Below are positions 41,141-49,515 of a stretch of 64,000 nt of DNA, piece after piece. The stretch covers positions 620,001-684,000 of the forward strand of contig CAVWNR010000009.1 of NCBI GenBank assembly GCA_963756525.1. The letters run 5' to 3'. The DNA comes from CAVWNR01 sp963756525. Lineage in GTDB: Bacteria; Actinomycetota; Actinomycetes; Mycobacteriales; Jatrophihabitantaceae. Position numbers and translations under genes: made by a program. Every line of letters begins with the position of its first letter. The stretch's first letter is position 1. Below the pieces are notes generated by a model that saw nothing but the letters and a program-made list of their open reading frames with translations, did not search any database and was not told the origin of the DNA.

Positions 41141-42222
41141 ACGGTCACAGCTTCCAGCGCCGCGCGCACCCCGCCTTCTGCGAACGCGGCCCGTTGCAGT
41201 TGCGCGCCGGTACCGCGCTCGCGGATCCGGTGCAGGCCCTCGGTAACGGCGCCGCGATCGCCGAAGCGGTCCAGCGCGGCGCCGACGTGATCGAGCAGCG
41301 CGTCCACCGCGTCCCACGGCGGACGCAGCACAGGCTCGCGCCCGGACAGGTCGGCCAGCTCCCCTGACATGCCGAACCGTGCGGCGCGCCAAGCGGCGCC
41401 GCGCAGCAGCTCGGGTCGCGGCGTCGACACGTTGTTCCCGGCTTGCCGAGCCGCGGTCTCGACCAACGCGCGGCACAGCGCCGCGATCACAACCGCGTCC
41501 TGCACCCGCGGACACACGTCGCACACCCGGACCTCGACCGTCGGGTAGCGGCCGGACAGCCGCGCATCGAAGTAGATCATCCCCTCGTCGCGAGCGGCGC
41601 CGATCCCGACCAGCTCGCGCACCAACGACCGGTAGCTCGCCTCGTCACCGAACGGGCCGGTCGGTCCGGCCGTCGGCCACTGACCCCACAGCACGGTGCG
41701 GTAGCTCGCGTACCCGGTGTCCCGCCGGCCGAACAGCGGCGAGTTCGAGCTCAGCGCGATGAGCACCGCCAGCCAGGGCCGGATCCGGTCGATCACCGCG
41801 ACGCCCTCGGCCGGTGAGTCGATCGAGACGTGCACGTGCATGCCGCAGGTCAGCTGCTCTCGAGCGAGCAAGCCGAACTGCTCGTTCATGCGCCGGTACC
41901 GCTCGTCGTCGGTGGTGCTCGGACGGTCGGCCAGCGGGCTGCTCGCCGACGCGATCAGCCGGGTGCCTTCCGAGCGGGCAGCCGACGCCAACTGCGAACG
42001 CAAGCGCTGCAGCTCGGCCTGCAGCTCCGAAAGCCGGTGCCTGGGTGGTGAGCCAAGCTCGGTCTGCGCGGACTTGAATTCGTGCGCGAACTGGCCCGGC
42101 GAATCGGTTTCATCGGCGCGCCCGACGACCTGCTCACCCTGGGCCGACAGCTCCGGTCGCCGGCCGCGGACGAGCAGGAACTCCTCCTCGACGCCGACGC
42201 TGCGCGCGTCCCTGCTCGACAC
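41137..42222 (-). CDS. YbdK/GCS2-type carboxylate-amine ligase
   Basis: The 361-residue protein begins SVGVEEEFLLV and contains THIS-family motifs such as CGMHVHVSIDS, LIALSSNSPLF and FDARLSGRYPTVEVRVCDVC. This is the glutamate-cysteine ligase type 2 family, related to YbdK and to actinobacterial EgtA-like enzymes. Activity would be ATP-dependent gamma-glutamyl ligation, but the amine substrate is uncertain. The start is taken as GTG 42222, with no strong ribosome site. Its stop (TAG) overlaps the hemerythrin stop (TAA) on the other strand. Confidence 0.82.
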   Translation of the reverse strand: MSSRDARSVGVEEEFLLVRGRRPELSAQGEQVVGRADETDSPGQFAHEFKSAQTELGSPPRHRLSELQAELQRLRSQLASAARSEGTRLIASASSPLADRPSTTDDERYRRMNEQFGLLAREQLTCGMHVHVSIDSPAEGVAVIDRIRPWLAVLIALSSNSPLFGRRDTGYASYRTVLWGQWPTAGPTGPFGDEASYRSLVRELVGIGAARDEGMIYFDARLSGRYPTVEVRVCDVCPRVQDAVVIAALCRALVETAARQAGNNVSTPRPELLRGAAWRAARFGMSGELADLSGREPVLRPPWDAVDALLDHVGAALDRFGDRGAVTEGLHRIRERGTGAQLQRAAFAEGGVRAALEAVTV

Positions 42223-42276
42223 GAGCCAGGGCTTACCCAGCGACGGCAGCCGCTAACGGCCGGTACTCCAGCCATG

Positions 42277-42339
42277 GTGGCGGGTGTTGGGATCGAACGA
42301 ACGTAGGCCGAGTCGACGGCCTTACAGACCGCTATCCTT
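42277..42339 (-). pseudogene. Decayed tRNA-Tyr 3' portion
   Basis: About 62 bases match the intact tRNA-Tyr at 43898 with roughly eight substitutions. The match covers the discriminator, 3' acceptor strand, T-arm, variable arm and anticodon arm, then ends inside the D-arm. The T-stem has a C-C mismatch and the 5' acceptor half is missing, so it cannot function. Confidence 0.8.
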
Positions 42340-42492
42340 CGGCGCGATGAGCCCCGAAACTGCTGGGCTACAGGCGCCCGGTGAGCGACGGGACGATCTT
42401 GTGTCCCGCGTATCTCCCGTGGATTCCAGCTCGCGGGTAGCCACAGCCCCGGTGGCGGGCGAGCGTGGCGGGTGACGGAAAGGACGGCGGTA

Positions 42493-43725
42493 ATGGATAT
42501 GACAGGCCGCGGCGACGGCGCAAGCCCGGTCGAGGACGCCTGGCTGGATCGGGTGGCGCAGGCCGCCGCCGCCGAGGCGGGGGTGCCGGCCGCGCTGCTC
42601 GGGGAGTACCTGGGCATGCTCGCGGACGCGGCGCTGACCGGGCGGCGGCCGGATCGTCGCGAGCTGACCGCGGTACGCCACCTCGGTCGGCAGGCGGCCG
42701 AGCAGGGAGTCGCCGCGGGCCGGGTCGTCGACTTGTACCTGTCGGCGGCCTGGCGGCTGTGGCACGACATCCCGATCCAGGTGCGCAACCGCAACCGAGA
42801 CGCGGTCTCCGCCGCCGCGGAGGCGGTGCTGCGGGTCGTCGACGACGCGGTCGCCATCCTGGTCGAGGCGTACCAGGCTGAGCGCCGCCATCAGGTCCGC
42901 CGCGAGGAGGCGGCGCGCCGGCAGTTCATCGACGACCTGCTGCGCGGAGACACCGACGTGGCCCGGATGGTGCAGCGGGCCGAACCGTTCGGCCTGGACC
43001 TGGGTCGCCCGCACCAGGTCATGCTGGCCGCGCCCGGCCGCTGGCTGGCCGACGCGGACACGGTCGCAGCCCGCCTCGAACATGCCGTGGTTGACCGGTT
43101 CGGCGACCGGGACGTCCTGGTCGCCGACAAGAACGGCCAGATCGTGATCGTGGTGCCGGACGAGACGGCACGGGCTGGCGGCGCGCAGACCGGCGTTGCG
43201 CCGGCCAGTCAGGGCGAGGTCGGCGGGCTGCTGCAGGCCGCGCTGCGGCGCACCCGCGCCGGGGTCGACTGGCGGGTGGCGACCGGCCGCGGCTACCCGG
43301 GCGCGTACGGGATCGCCCGCTCCTACGAAGAGGCCCGCGAGGCGCTGACGTTAGCCGAGCGGCTACGCCTGGACGCCGCCGTCGTGCATGCCCGTGATCT
43401 GCTTGTGTACCGGGTGCTGGGCCGGGACCGGGAAGCCATCATGGATCTCGTGCAGGCCGTGCTTGGCCCGCTCACCCGGGCCCGCGGCGGCCCAGGACCG
43501 CTGCTGGAAACGCTGCGCGTCTACTTCGAGACCGGCGAGGTAGCCACCGAGACCGCGCGGCGGATTCACCTGTCGGTGCGCACTGTCACCTACCGGCTCG
43601 CGAAGATCGCCGCGCTGACCGGACACGACCCGGGCGATCCCGCGGACGGGTTCACCCTGCACGCGGCGGTGCTCGGCGCCCGGCTGCTGAGCTGGCCCGA
43701 GCACGACCTCTCTCTCACCGACTGA
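42493..43725 (+). CDS. PucR/CdaR-family transcriptional regulator
   Basis: The 410-residue protein has an N-terminal helical region (RsbT/PucR-like), a central domain with VDWRVATGRGYPGAYGIARS and YEEAREALTLAERL, typical of GGDEF-like PucR domains, and a C-terminal helix-turn-helix: TLRVYFETGEVATETARRIH then LSVRTVTYRLAKIAALTGHD. It starts at ATG 42493 behind AAAGGACGG. Ligand and targets are unknown. It is the only gene between the tRNA-Tyr gene and its decayed copy, so it may be the cargo of an old integrated element. Confidence 0.82.
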   Translation: MDMTGRGDGASPVEDAWLDRVAQAAAAEAGVPAALLGEYLGMLADAALTGRRPDRRELTAVRHLGRQAAEQGVAAGRVVDLYLSAAWRLWHDIPIQVRNRNRDAVSAAAEAVLRVVDDAVAILVEAYQAERRHQVRREEAARRQFIDDLLRGDTDVARMVQRAEPFGLDLGRPHQVMLAAPGRWLADADTVAARLEHAVVDRFGDRDVLVADKNGQIVIVVPDETARAGGAQTGVAPASQGEVGGLLQAALRRTRAGVDWRVATGRGYPGAYGIARSYEEAREALTLAERLRLDAAVVHARDLLVYRVLGRDREAIMDLVQAVLGPLTRARGGPGPLLETLRVYFETGEVATETARRIHLSVRTVTYRLAKIAALTGHDPGDPADGFTLHAAVLGARLLSWPEHDLSLTD

Positions 43726-43897
43726 CCCGGCCAGCACCGCCCGGCGGCGGCGACCGCGGGCTCGCGCCGGCGGTGCCAGAGTCGTCCCGTACGAGAAGGC
43801 GTCACCTTTGCGTGCATCTGCTGGCCGCTCATCGGGACCGTCACGCGAGGCCTTGACATGCTGTAGGTCCCGGATTTCAGGGGCCTTCAGCGACTTG

Positions 43898-43979
43898 TGG
43901 CGGGTGTTGGGTTCGAACCAACGTAGGCTGAGCCGACGGTTTTACAGACCGCTCCCTTTGACCACTCGGGCAACCCGCC
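43898..43979 (-). tRNA. tRNA-Tyr (GTA anticodon)
   Basis: An 82-nt class II tRNA with acceptor GGCGGGT/ACCCGCC, anticodon GTA in GGTCTGTAAAACC, a long variable arm (GTCGGCTCAGCCTAC) and T-arm GTTGGTTCGAACCCAAC. The discriminator is A and CCA is not encoded. Confidence 0.95.
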
Positions 43980-44066
43980 TGTGCATCCCGGCTGCCGCTG
44001 GACGACCAGGATACCGGCGCCAGAGCCTACCCGACGTTCGCGGCGGCCTCCTGCCCCGGCTGTGCC

Positions 44067-44738
44067 TCAGTCCCGCAGATGCTCGGCGCCGTACACCGCG
44101 GCCTGGGTGCGCCGCTGCATGCCGAGCTTGCCGAGCAGCGCGGAGACGTAGTTCTTGACGGTCTTCTCGGCGAGATAGAGGCGTTCGCCGATCTGCCGGT
44201 TGGTGAGCCCATCCGCGATCAGGCCGAGGATCTCCCGCTCCCGCTCGGTGAGGCTGGCGAGCCGGGAGTCGGACGGCGTGCCGTCGCGCAGACGCATCAG
44301 CAGCCGCTCGGTCACCGCGGGGTCCAGCAGCGACTTACCGGCCGCTACCTGCCGGATGGAGTCCACCAGCGAGCTGCCGCGGATCTGCTTGAGCAGGTAG
44401 CCGGACGCGCCGGCCATCACCGCGGCGAGGACCGCGTCCTGGTCGTCGTAGGAGGTGAGGATCAGGCAGCGCACCTGCGGCAGCGCGGAGCGGATGTCGC
44501 GGCAGACGTCGATGCCGCTCCCGTCCGGCAGCCGAGCGTCGAGCACCGCCACGTCCGGCCGCACGGCTGGAATGCGGCGCAGCGCCTCGGCGGCGGTGCC
44601 CGCCTCGCCGACGACGGTGACGTCGGTCTCGGTGTCGAGGAGGTCCGCGATGCCACGGCGGACGATCTCGTGATCGTCGAGCAAGAAGACCCGCACCAGA
44701 CGGTCCGGCGCGGCGGTCAGGTTAGTGGGATCGTCCAT
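44067..44738 (-). CDS. DosR/DevR-like NarL-family response regulator
   Basis: The 223-residue protein has a receiver domain (VRVFLLDDHEIVRRGIADLL, phospho-acceptor Asp67 in VLDARLPDGSGID, LTSYDD, Lys in GYLLKQIRG) and a LuxR-type helix-turn-helix (LTEREREILGLIADGLTNRQ then AEKTVKNYVSALLGKLGMQR). Linker and HTH are very close to mycobacterial DosR, which induces the hypoxia/NO dormancy regulon. It overlaps the 3' end of the kinase gene by 22 bases. Confidence 0.88.
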   Translation of the reverse strand: MDDPTNLTAAPDRLVRVFLLDDHEIVRRGIADLLDTETDVTVVGEAGTAAEALRRIPAVRPDVAVLDARLPDGSGIDVCRDIRSALPQVRCLILTSYDDQDAVLAAVMAGASGYLLKQIRGSSLVDSIRQVAAGKSLLDPAVTERLLMRLRDGTPSDSRLASLTEREREILGLIADGLTNRQIGERLYLAEKTVKNYVSALLGKLGMQRRTQAAVYGAEHLRD

Positions 44739-46471
44739 CGCAGTCGGGTTCCTTCTCCATCGGGGACGGCGGTGAGGCTCTCACCGGACGCTGTGCCAAC
44801 GGTGAACGACCCCCCGTTGCGCTCGGCTCGCTGAGCGAGGTTGGCCAGGCCGCTGCGCCGGGTGGGCTGCCCCACCCCGACGCCGTCGTCGACGACCTGC
44901 AACGACAGCGCGCCCGCGTCTGCGGTCACCTCGATCTCGACACGAGTCGCGCGGGCATGGCGGGCAACGTTGGTGAGCGCCTCACGGGTCACGGCCAGTA
45001 GGTCGTCGACGACGCGGTCCGGGACGACGACGTCGATCGGCCCGGTGAAGCGCACGTGCGGCTCGAAGCCGAGCAGCGGGTTCACCTCGCCGACCACGTC
45101 GAGCAGCCGGCTGCGCACGCTGCCTGTCGACGGCGCCAGCGAACCGCGCAGCTGGAAGATCGAGGTGCGGATCTGGCGGATGGTCTCGTCGATGTCGTCG
45201 ACGACGCGGCTCAGCCGTGCCGCCTGCTCGGTCGAGCCAGCCGCCGCGGCGACACTCTGCACCGACAGCCCAGCGGCGAACAGCCGCTGGATCACGTGAT
45301 CGTGCAGATCGCGGGCGATCCGGTCGCGGTCTTCCAGCAACAGCATCCGCTGCTGGTGCTCGCGGGCGTCGGCAAGTTCCAGCGCGACGGTGGCGTGGTT
45401 GGCGAACGTGGTGGCCATGTCCAACTCGGCGTTGTCGAACCGGTGACGTCCGGCCAGCCGACCGATCACCAGCGCACCGCGCAGCCGGCTCGTGCCGACC
45501 AGCGGCAGGACCATCACCGGACCGACCGCGACGGCCCGGCTCAGATGCACCTCATGGCTGCTGTTCGCGACATCGCCGACCAGGACGGGCTGCGCGGTGT
45601 CGAAGGCCAACCGGGCCAGCGTGTTCTCGATCGGGAAGCTCAGCCCGGTGAGCTCGTCCGCACCCTCACCGGAGGCCACCTCGACCATCAGCCGCTTCCC
45701 GTCCGACGTGGGGAGCACCACCGTCGCCACGTCGGCGTCAGCGATCTGACGCACCTTGCGGGCGATCAGGCGCAGCGGCTCCTCCCCCGCCGCCGACAGC
45801 AGCTGCTGGGTGATCTCCGCCGAGGCAGACAGCCACGCCTGGCGGCGCTGTGCCTGCTCGTAGAGGCGGGCGTTCTCCACCGCAATACCTGCGGTTGCGG
45901 CGAGCGCGGTGACCAGCTCCTCGTCCTCGGCGGTGAACTCGCCCGCCGCGGGCTCGGAAAGGTACAGGTTGCCGAACACCTCCTCGCGCACCCGCACCGG
46001 CACGCCGAGGAACCCGCGCATCGGCGGATGGTGTTCGGGCAGGCCGACCGAGCGCGGGTCGTCGGCCAGCTCCCGCAACCGGATCGGGCGCGGATCGTCG
46101 ATGAGAGCGCCGAGAAGTCCCTTCCCTTCCGGCCAGTGGCCGATGCGGGCCACCGTCTCGTCGTCCATGCCGACCTGGACGAACTCCGCCAACCCGCCGC
46201 CCGGGGCCAGCACTCCCAGCGCGCCGTACCGCGCGTTCACCAGCTCGCAGGCCGCCGCCACGATGCGGCGCAACACCAGCGGCAGGGCCAGGTCGGCGAT
46301 GACCGAGCTGTTGGCGGTGAGCAGTGCCCGCAGCCGTCCCTGCGCCGCGAGCACGTCCTGCGCCCGGTCGATGAGCTGGCCGAGCAGTTGGTCGAGCTCC
46401 AGCCGGGGCGCGTCGGGAAACCGCAACGCGGCCGGCGTCTGCTCGCGGTCGTCACCCTGCTCGGCCATCAT
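44717..46471 (-). CDS. DosS/DevS-like GAF-domain sensor histidine kinase
   Basis: The 584-residue protein has two GAF domains (about 45-200 and 215-365) and a HisKA_3 kinase: phospho-His in RDRIARDLHDHVIQRLF and ATP-binding VVDDGVGVGQPTRRSGLANL. GAF-A keeps HHPPMRGFLGVPVRVREEVF; the histidine corresponds by eye to the heme ligand of mycobacterial DosS, so O2, NO or CO sensing is likely. ATG 46471 or 46468 may be the start; the larger open frame upstream is a shadow. It follows the Acg-like gene by 29 bases and overlaps dosR. Confidence 0.86.
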   Translation of the reverse strand: MMAEQGDDREQTPAALRFPDAPRLELDQLLGQLIDRAQDVLAAQGRLRALLTANSSVIADLALPLVLRRIVAAACELVNARYGALGVLAPGGGLAEFVQVGMDDETVARIGHWPEGKGLLGALIDDPRPIRLRELADDPRSVGLPEHHPPMRGFLGVPVRVREEVFGNLYLSEPAAGEFTAEDEELVTALAATAGIAVENARLYEQAQRRQAWLSASAEITQQLLSAAGEEPLRLIARKVRQIADADVATVVLPTSDGKRLMVEVASGEGADELTGLSFPIENTLARLAFDTAQPVLVGDVANSSHEVHLSRAVAVGPVMVLPLVGTSRLRGALVIGRLAGRHRFDNAELDMATTFANHATVALELADAREHQQRMLLLEDRDRIARDLHDHVIQRLFAAGLSVQSVAAAAGSTEQAARLSRVVDDIDETIRQIRTSIFQLRGSLAPSTGSVRSRLLDVVGEVNPLLGFEPHVRFTGPIDVVVPDRVVDDLLAVTREALTNVARHARATRVEIEVTADAGALSLQVVDDGVGVGQPTRRSGLANLAQRAERNGGSFTVGTASGESLTAVPDGEGTRLRWTIPLT

Positions 46472-46500
46472 CGCCAAACCGTAGTCGTGTCCGCCGGCCG

Positions 46501-47490
46501 CTACTCGGCGTCGCTGAGCATGTCCACCAGCCGCCGGCGCCGGACCCGTTCGGTCGCCGGGGCCCGGCCCACCCGAAGCAGCACGTGCGGATGCATCGCC
46601 AGGTCCAGCTTCTCGCGCAACAGCTGGTGAGTGCGAGCCACCTCGATCACCTGGGTCAGCGGGCTGGCCGCGTACCCGTGCCGGGTGATCTCCAGCAGCA
46701 CTCGCTCCAGCGCTTCGCCGGCCCGAAGCCACGCCGGCCGGTCGTTGGCCGCGGCACCGAGAAGCAGCAGGCACTGGTCCTTGGTGGAATGGGTCGCCGT
46801 CGGTAGCCACCCCGACCCGCGGGTGTCGAAGTCGCGGATCGGCACCTCGTCGCCGGAGCCGGCGTCCACGTGCGGCACGGCCATCGCCGGCACGCCGTCG
46901 GAGCTGCGCGGGTCGTCCGTCGTCCACGCGCGAAGCTCCGCTCGGTAGGCAGGATCGGCGTTCTCGATCCGATCGGCCTGCTGGCTCAGTCGGGCGACGG
47001 CGAGCCGGTGCTCCGCGCGGGTGACCGGGACCAGCTCGGCACCCTCCGCGTCGGCTGCAGCGACCAGCACATCCACCAGCTCGGCCGGGACGTGCTCATC
47101 GCTGAAAGCCCGCCGGTTGGTCTGGCGCAGCTCGATCACCCAGTCCAGGTGACCGATCGGCAACCGGTCGCGGCGATCGTCGGGCAGGGCCAGCCGGGCC
47201 AGCAGATCCGGATCGGCCCGGTCAGGGAAGCGCACGACGTCCGCGTCGTAGCCGTCCGCTGCCAGGGACACCCGCGCGTTGAACAGTGCGCACCCGCAGC
47301 TGAGCAGCAGCTGCCGGCCGAGCGGGTCGAGCACACGCAGCTGCCGGGTGCGGTCGGCGTGGACCTCCAACGCCGAGCCGGTGAGCGTGAACCGCCATGG
47401 CTGGGTGTTGTGGATCGACGGCGCCAGGGTGGCTCGAATCGCGGCGCGGCGCAGCGTGCTTGTCGTGTTCGGGTTCAACACGGAGGTCAT
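46501..47490 (-). CDS. Acg-family FMN nitroreductase-like protein (copy 1)
   Basis: The 329-residue protein starts at ATG 47490 behind GGAGACAAGAG. ATLAPSIHNTQPWRF (FMN phosphate contact), RQTNRRAF and CLLLLGAAANDRPAWLRAGE are conserved in the Acg/Rv3131 family of tandem nitroreductase folds, in which one active site is degenerate. Mycobacterial members belong to the DosR regulon and are thought to sequester flavin or detoxify. This gene heads the dosS-dosR operon, linking it directly to the hypoxia response. Confidence 0.85.
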   Translation of the reverse strand: MTSVLNPNTTSTLRRAAIRATLAPSIHNTQPWRFTLTGSALEVHADRTRQLRVLDPLGRQLLLSCGCALFNARVSLAADGYDADVVRFPDRADPDLLARLALPDDRRDRLPIGHLDWVIELRQTNRRAFSDEHVPAELVDVLVAAADAEGAELVPVTRAEHRLAVARLSQQADRIENADPAYRAELRAWTTDDPRSSDGVPAMAVPHVDAGSGDEVPIRDFDTRGSGWLPTATHSTKDQCLLLLGAAANDRPAWLRAGEALERVLLEITRHGYAASPLTQVIEVARTHQLLREKLDLAMHPHVLLRVGRAPATERVRRRRLVDMLSDAE

Positions 47491-47607
47491 CTCTTGTCTC
47501 CAGATCCGGCGTCGCGTTAGCGCGCTTGGACGAGTGCAACGGATGTCGACACCGACACTGGTCCGCCCCGGAGTACCGGCGGTAGTGACCAACGGCCTGA
47601 GTGCGGG

Positions 47608-47621
47608 TCGACCAAAGTCAA
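47608..47621 (-). promoter_or_regulatory. Weak DosR-like box upstream of Acg copy 1
   Basis: On the minus strand TTGACTTTGGTCGA contains GACTTTGGTC, a partial palindrome resembling the DosR core GGGACTTTNGGTCC. It is about 120 bases upstream of the start at 47490. Confidence 0.3.
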
Positions 47622-47633
47622 TCGCACGGCGGC

Positions 47634-48410
47634 TCAGCGCAACCGTGCAGCGAGCAGGTGGAACCGGAAGAACTCCTCACTCGCGCAGCCGTCCGGGCAG
47701 CGCCACCAGCCGGCCCGCCCGCTGCCGGGAACGGTGATCCCGTCCGCGGTCAGCTCCTCGGCACCGAACTCCGCTGTGAACACGTGCTCGCGAAACGGCG
47801 CCCCGTCGGGATTCCCCCAGCGCGGCAGCTCGACGCGCCGCAGCCGCCCGTGCGGTGAGACGGTGACGGTGACCGGATGGGTCCACTGCCCGGCCGGAAC
47901 GTGGGCCACCGCGCGCTCGTCGTCCAGCGGTGCCCATCGCACGTCCTCGGCGAGGAGTGCTGCGGGGCTGAACACGAGCTCGCCGGCGAGCCGGCCGGCC
48001 GCGCTGCGGGTCACATCAGCGCCGTCCGCGTGGATCAGCGGCGCCCGGCCGAACAGCCGCCAGCGCATCGAGCCGGCGGCGTCGGTGAACCGATCGAAGC
48101 CGCGCACCGGCACCGGGCCGACGCGGGTCCGCGCCGCCCACACGAACCCTTCGCTGGTCAGCAGCCAGGCGGCGGCGAACCGCCGCCAGCGCCGGCCCAG
48201 CCGGATCGCGCCGCGCTGCGCGAACCACGCCGCACTCGGTCTGCGCGCCCCGGCGGTGATCGCGTGCTCGAGCCAGCGCCGCGCCGGCCCCGGCAGGTCG
48301 GCCAGCGGCCGGCGGTCGAGCGCGCCGTGGTCAGGCCCGGCCGACTGCGCGCGCCACCACGCGGCGACCGCCGGGTCCAGACCGGCCGGCGGCGCGTCGA
48401 TGTCGGCCAC
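47634..48410 (-). CDS. DUF6544-like protein of the Acg cluster
   Basis: The 258-residue protein has an arginine-rich segment, then FVWAARTRVGPVPVRGFDRF, ADVTRSAAGRLAGELVFSPA and WAPLDDERAVAHVPAG. These resemble the DUF6544 family, a beta-rich domain with an unknown ligand. It starts at GTG 48410, four bases after the stop of Acg copy 2, and is therefore co-translated with it. No membrane segment is present. The family name is from memory of the pattern and should be treated as tentative. Confidence 0.6.
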   Translation of the reverse strand: MADIDAPPAGLDPAVAAWWRAQSAGPDHGALDRRPLADLPGPARRWLEHAITAGARRPSAAWFAQRGAIRLGRRWRRFAAAWLLTSEGFVWAARTRVGPVPVRGFDRFTDAAGSMRWRLFGRAPLIHADGADVTRSAAGRLAGELVFSPAALLAEDVRWAPLDDERAVAHVPAGQWTHPVTVTVSPHGRLRRVELPRWGNPDGAPFREHVFTAEFGAEELTADGITVPGSGRAGWWRCPDGCASEEFFRFHLLAARLR

Positions 48411-48414
48411 GGCG

Positions 48415-49404
48415 CTAGGTGGGCCGCTCGTCGAGCACCTCCTCGACGTGCCGGCGCAGCGTGGCCGGGGTCGGCTCACCGCGGCCGACCCGGATCAGCA
48501 CATGCGGCCACATGGACAGGCGCAGCTCGCGGCGCAACCCGGCGCGCACCGCCGCAATCTCGGTCGGCTGGGTGAACAGGCTCGCCACGTACCCGGCGGC
48601 GGTCAGCTCTAGCCACACCCGCTCCAGCGCCTGACCGCCGGCCAGCCAGGATCGCGGCTCGTCGCGCTCGGTGCCCAGCAGCAGCAGGCACTGCGCCGCA
48701 CTGGAGCGGGTCTGCGCCGGCAGCCAGCCGGCGCCCTGTACGTCGAAGTCGCGGATCGGCACGTCATCGCCCGCGGTGCCGTCGACATGTGGGACCACCG
48801 CCGCGCGCACCCCGTCGCGGCGGGCGGGGTCGCTGGTCGTCCACGCCCGCAACTCCGCCCGATAGGCCGGGTCGGCGACCAGCAGCCCGTCCGCGCGCTG
48901 GGTCAACCGGGACAGCGTCTGCCGGTCGTCCGGCGCGGTGACCGCATGCAGCACCGCACGCTCCGCCGCGGCCGCGTCCACCAGGGACGCGACCAGCTCC
49001 TGCGGCACCGGATCCTCGGCGAAACGCCGACGGTTGGTCTGTCGTCGCGGCACCGCGGCGGCCAGCGCGGCCAGCCGCGGATCGCCCTGCCCGCCGTCCT
49101 CGGCGACCTCGAGCCGGGCGGCCACGGCAGCATCCGCGGCGTCCGGCAACAGGGCCACGGCGACCCGGTACCCCGACGCCGCCAGCGACACCCGGGCGTT
49201 GAACAGCGCGCAGCCCAGGCTGACGTGCAGCTGCCGGCCGGTCGGATCGAGCACCGCCAGCTGGCGGCTCGGGTCGGCCCGCAGCTCCAACCGGCGCTCG
49301 CCGACCACGAACCGCCACGGCTGAGTGTTATGAATCGACGGAGCCAGCGTCGCGGCCTGCACCGCACTGCGCAGCGCCGGCCCAAGTGACGTCACGGTGC
49401 CCAT
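48415..49404 (-). CDS. Acg-family FMN nitroreductase-like protein (copy 2)
   Basis: The 329-residue protein is a paralogue of the gene at 46501 and has the same length. It shares AATLAPSIHNTQPWRF, LGCALFNARVSLAASGY, RRQTNRRRFAE and CLLLLGTERDEPRSWLAGGQ. It starts at ATG 49404. A strong DosR-type box lies 34-52 bases upstream, where an activator would contact RNA polymerase, so induction by hypoxia or NO is likely. It is co-translated with the DUF6544-like gene. Confidence 0.85.
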   Translation of the reverse strand: MGTVTSLGPALRSAVQAATLAPSIHNTQPWRFVVGERRLELRADPSRQLAVLDPTGRQLHVSLGCALFNARVSLAASGYRVAVALLPDAADAAVAARLEVAEDGGQGDPRLAALAAAVPRRQTNRRRFAEDPVPQELVASLVDAAAAERAVLHAVTAPDDRQTLSRLTQRADGLLVADPAYRAELRAWTTSDPARRDGVRAAVVPHVDGTAGDDVPIRDFDVQGAGWLPAQTRSSAAQCLLLLGTERDEPRSWLAGGQALERVWLELTAAGYVASLFTQPTEIAAVRAGLRRELRLSMWPHVLIRVGRGEPTPATLRRHVEEVLDERPT

Positions 49405-49437
49405 ACCCGAAGTCCACCCCGCCAGGCCGCCGCCGCG

Positions 49438-49456
49438 CCAGGACCGAAAGTCCCGA
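49438..49456 (-). promoter_or_regulatory. DosR-type binding box
   Basis: Read on the minus strand the site is TCGGGACTTTCGGTCCTGG, an excellent match to the mycobacterial DosR core GGGACTTNNGGTCC. It lies in the 111-bp divergent gap between Acg copy 2 and yajQ, close to the former's start codon. Confidence 0.65.
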
Positions 49457-49515
49457 CCTATTCGACGGTCCGCTACCGTCGGGGCGGCAACTCGATCCGG
49501 GAGGTGACAGCGCAG

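Noticed and set aside
44717..46927. 736-codon version of the DosS kinase
   Set aside because: Its first ~150 residues are the Acg-like gene read in another frame. The kinase begins near 46471.
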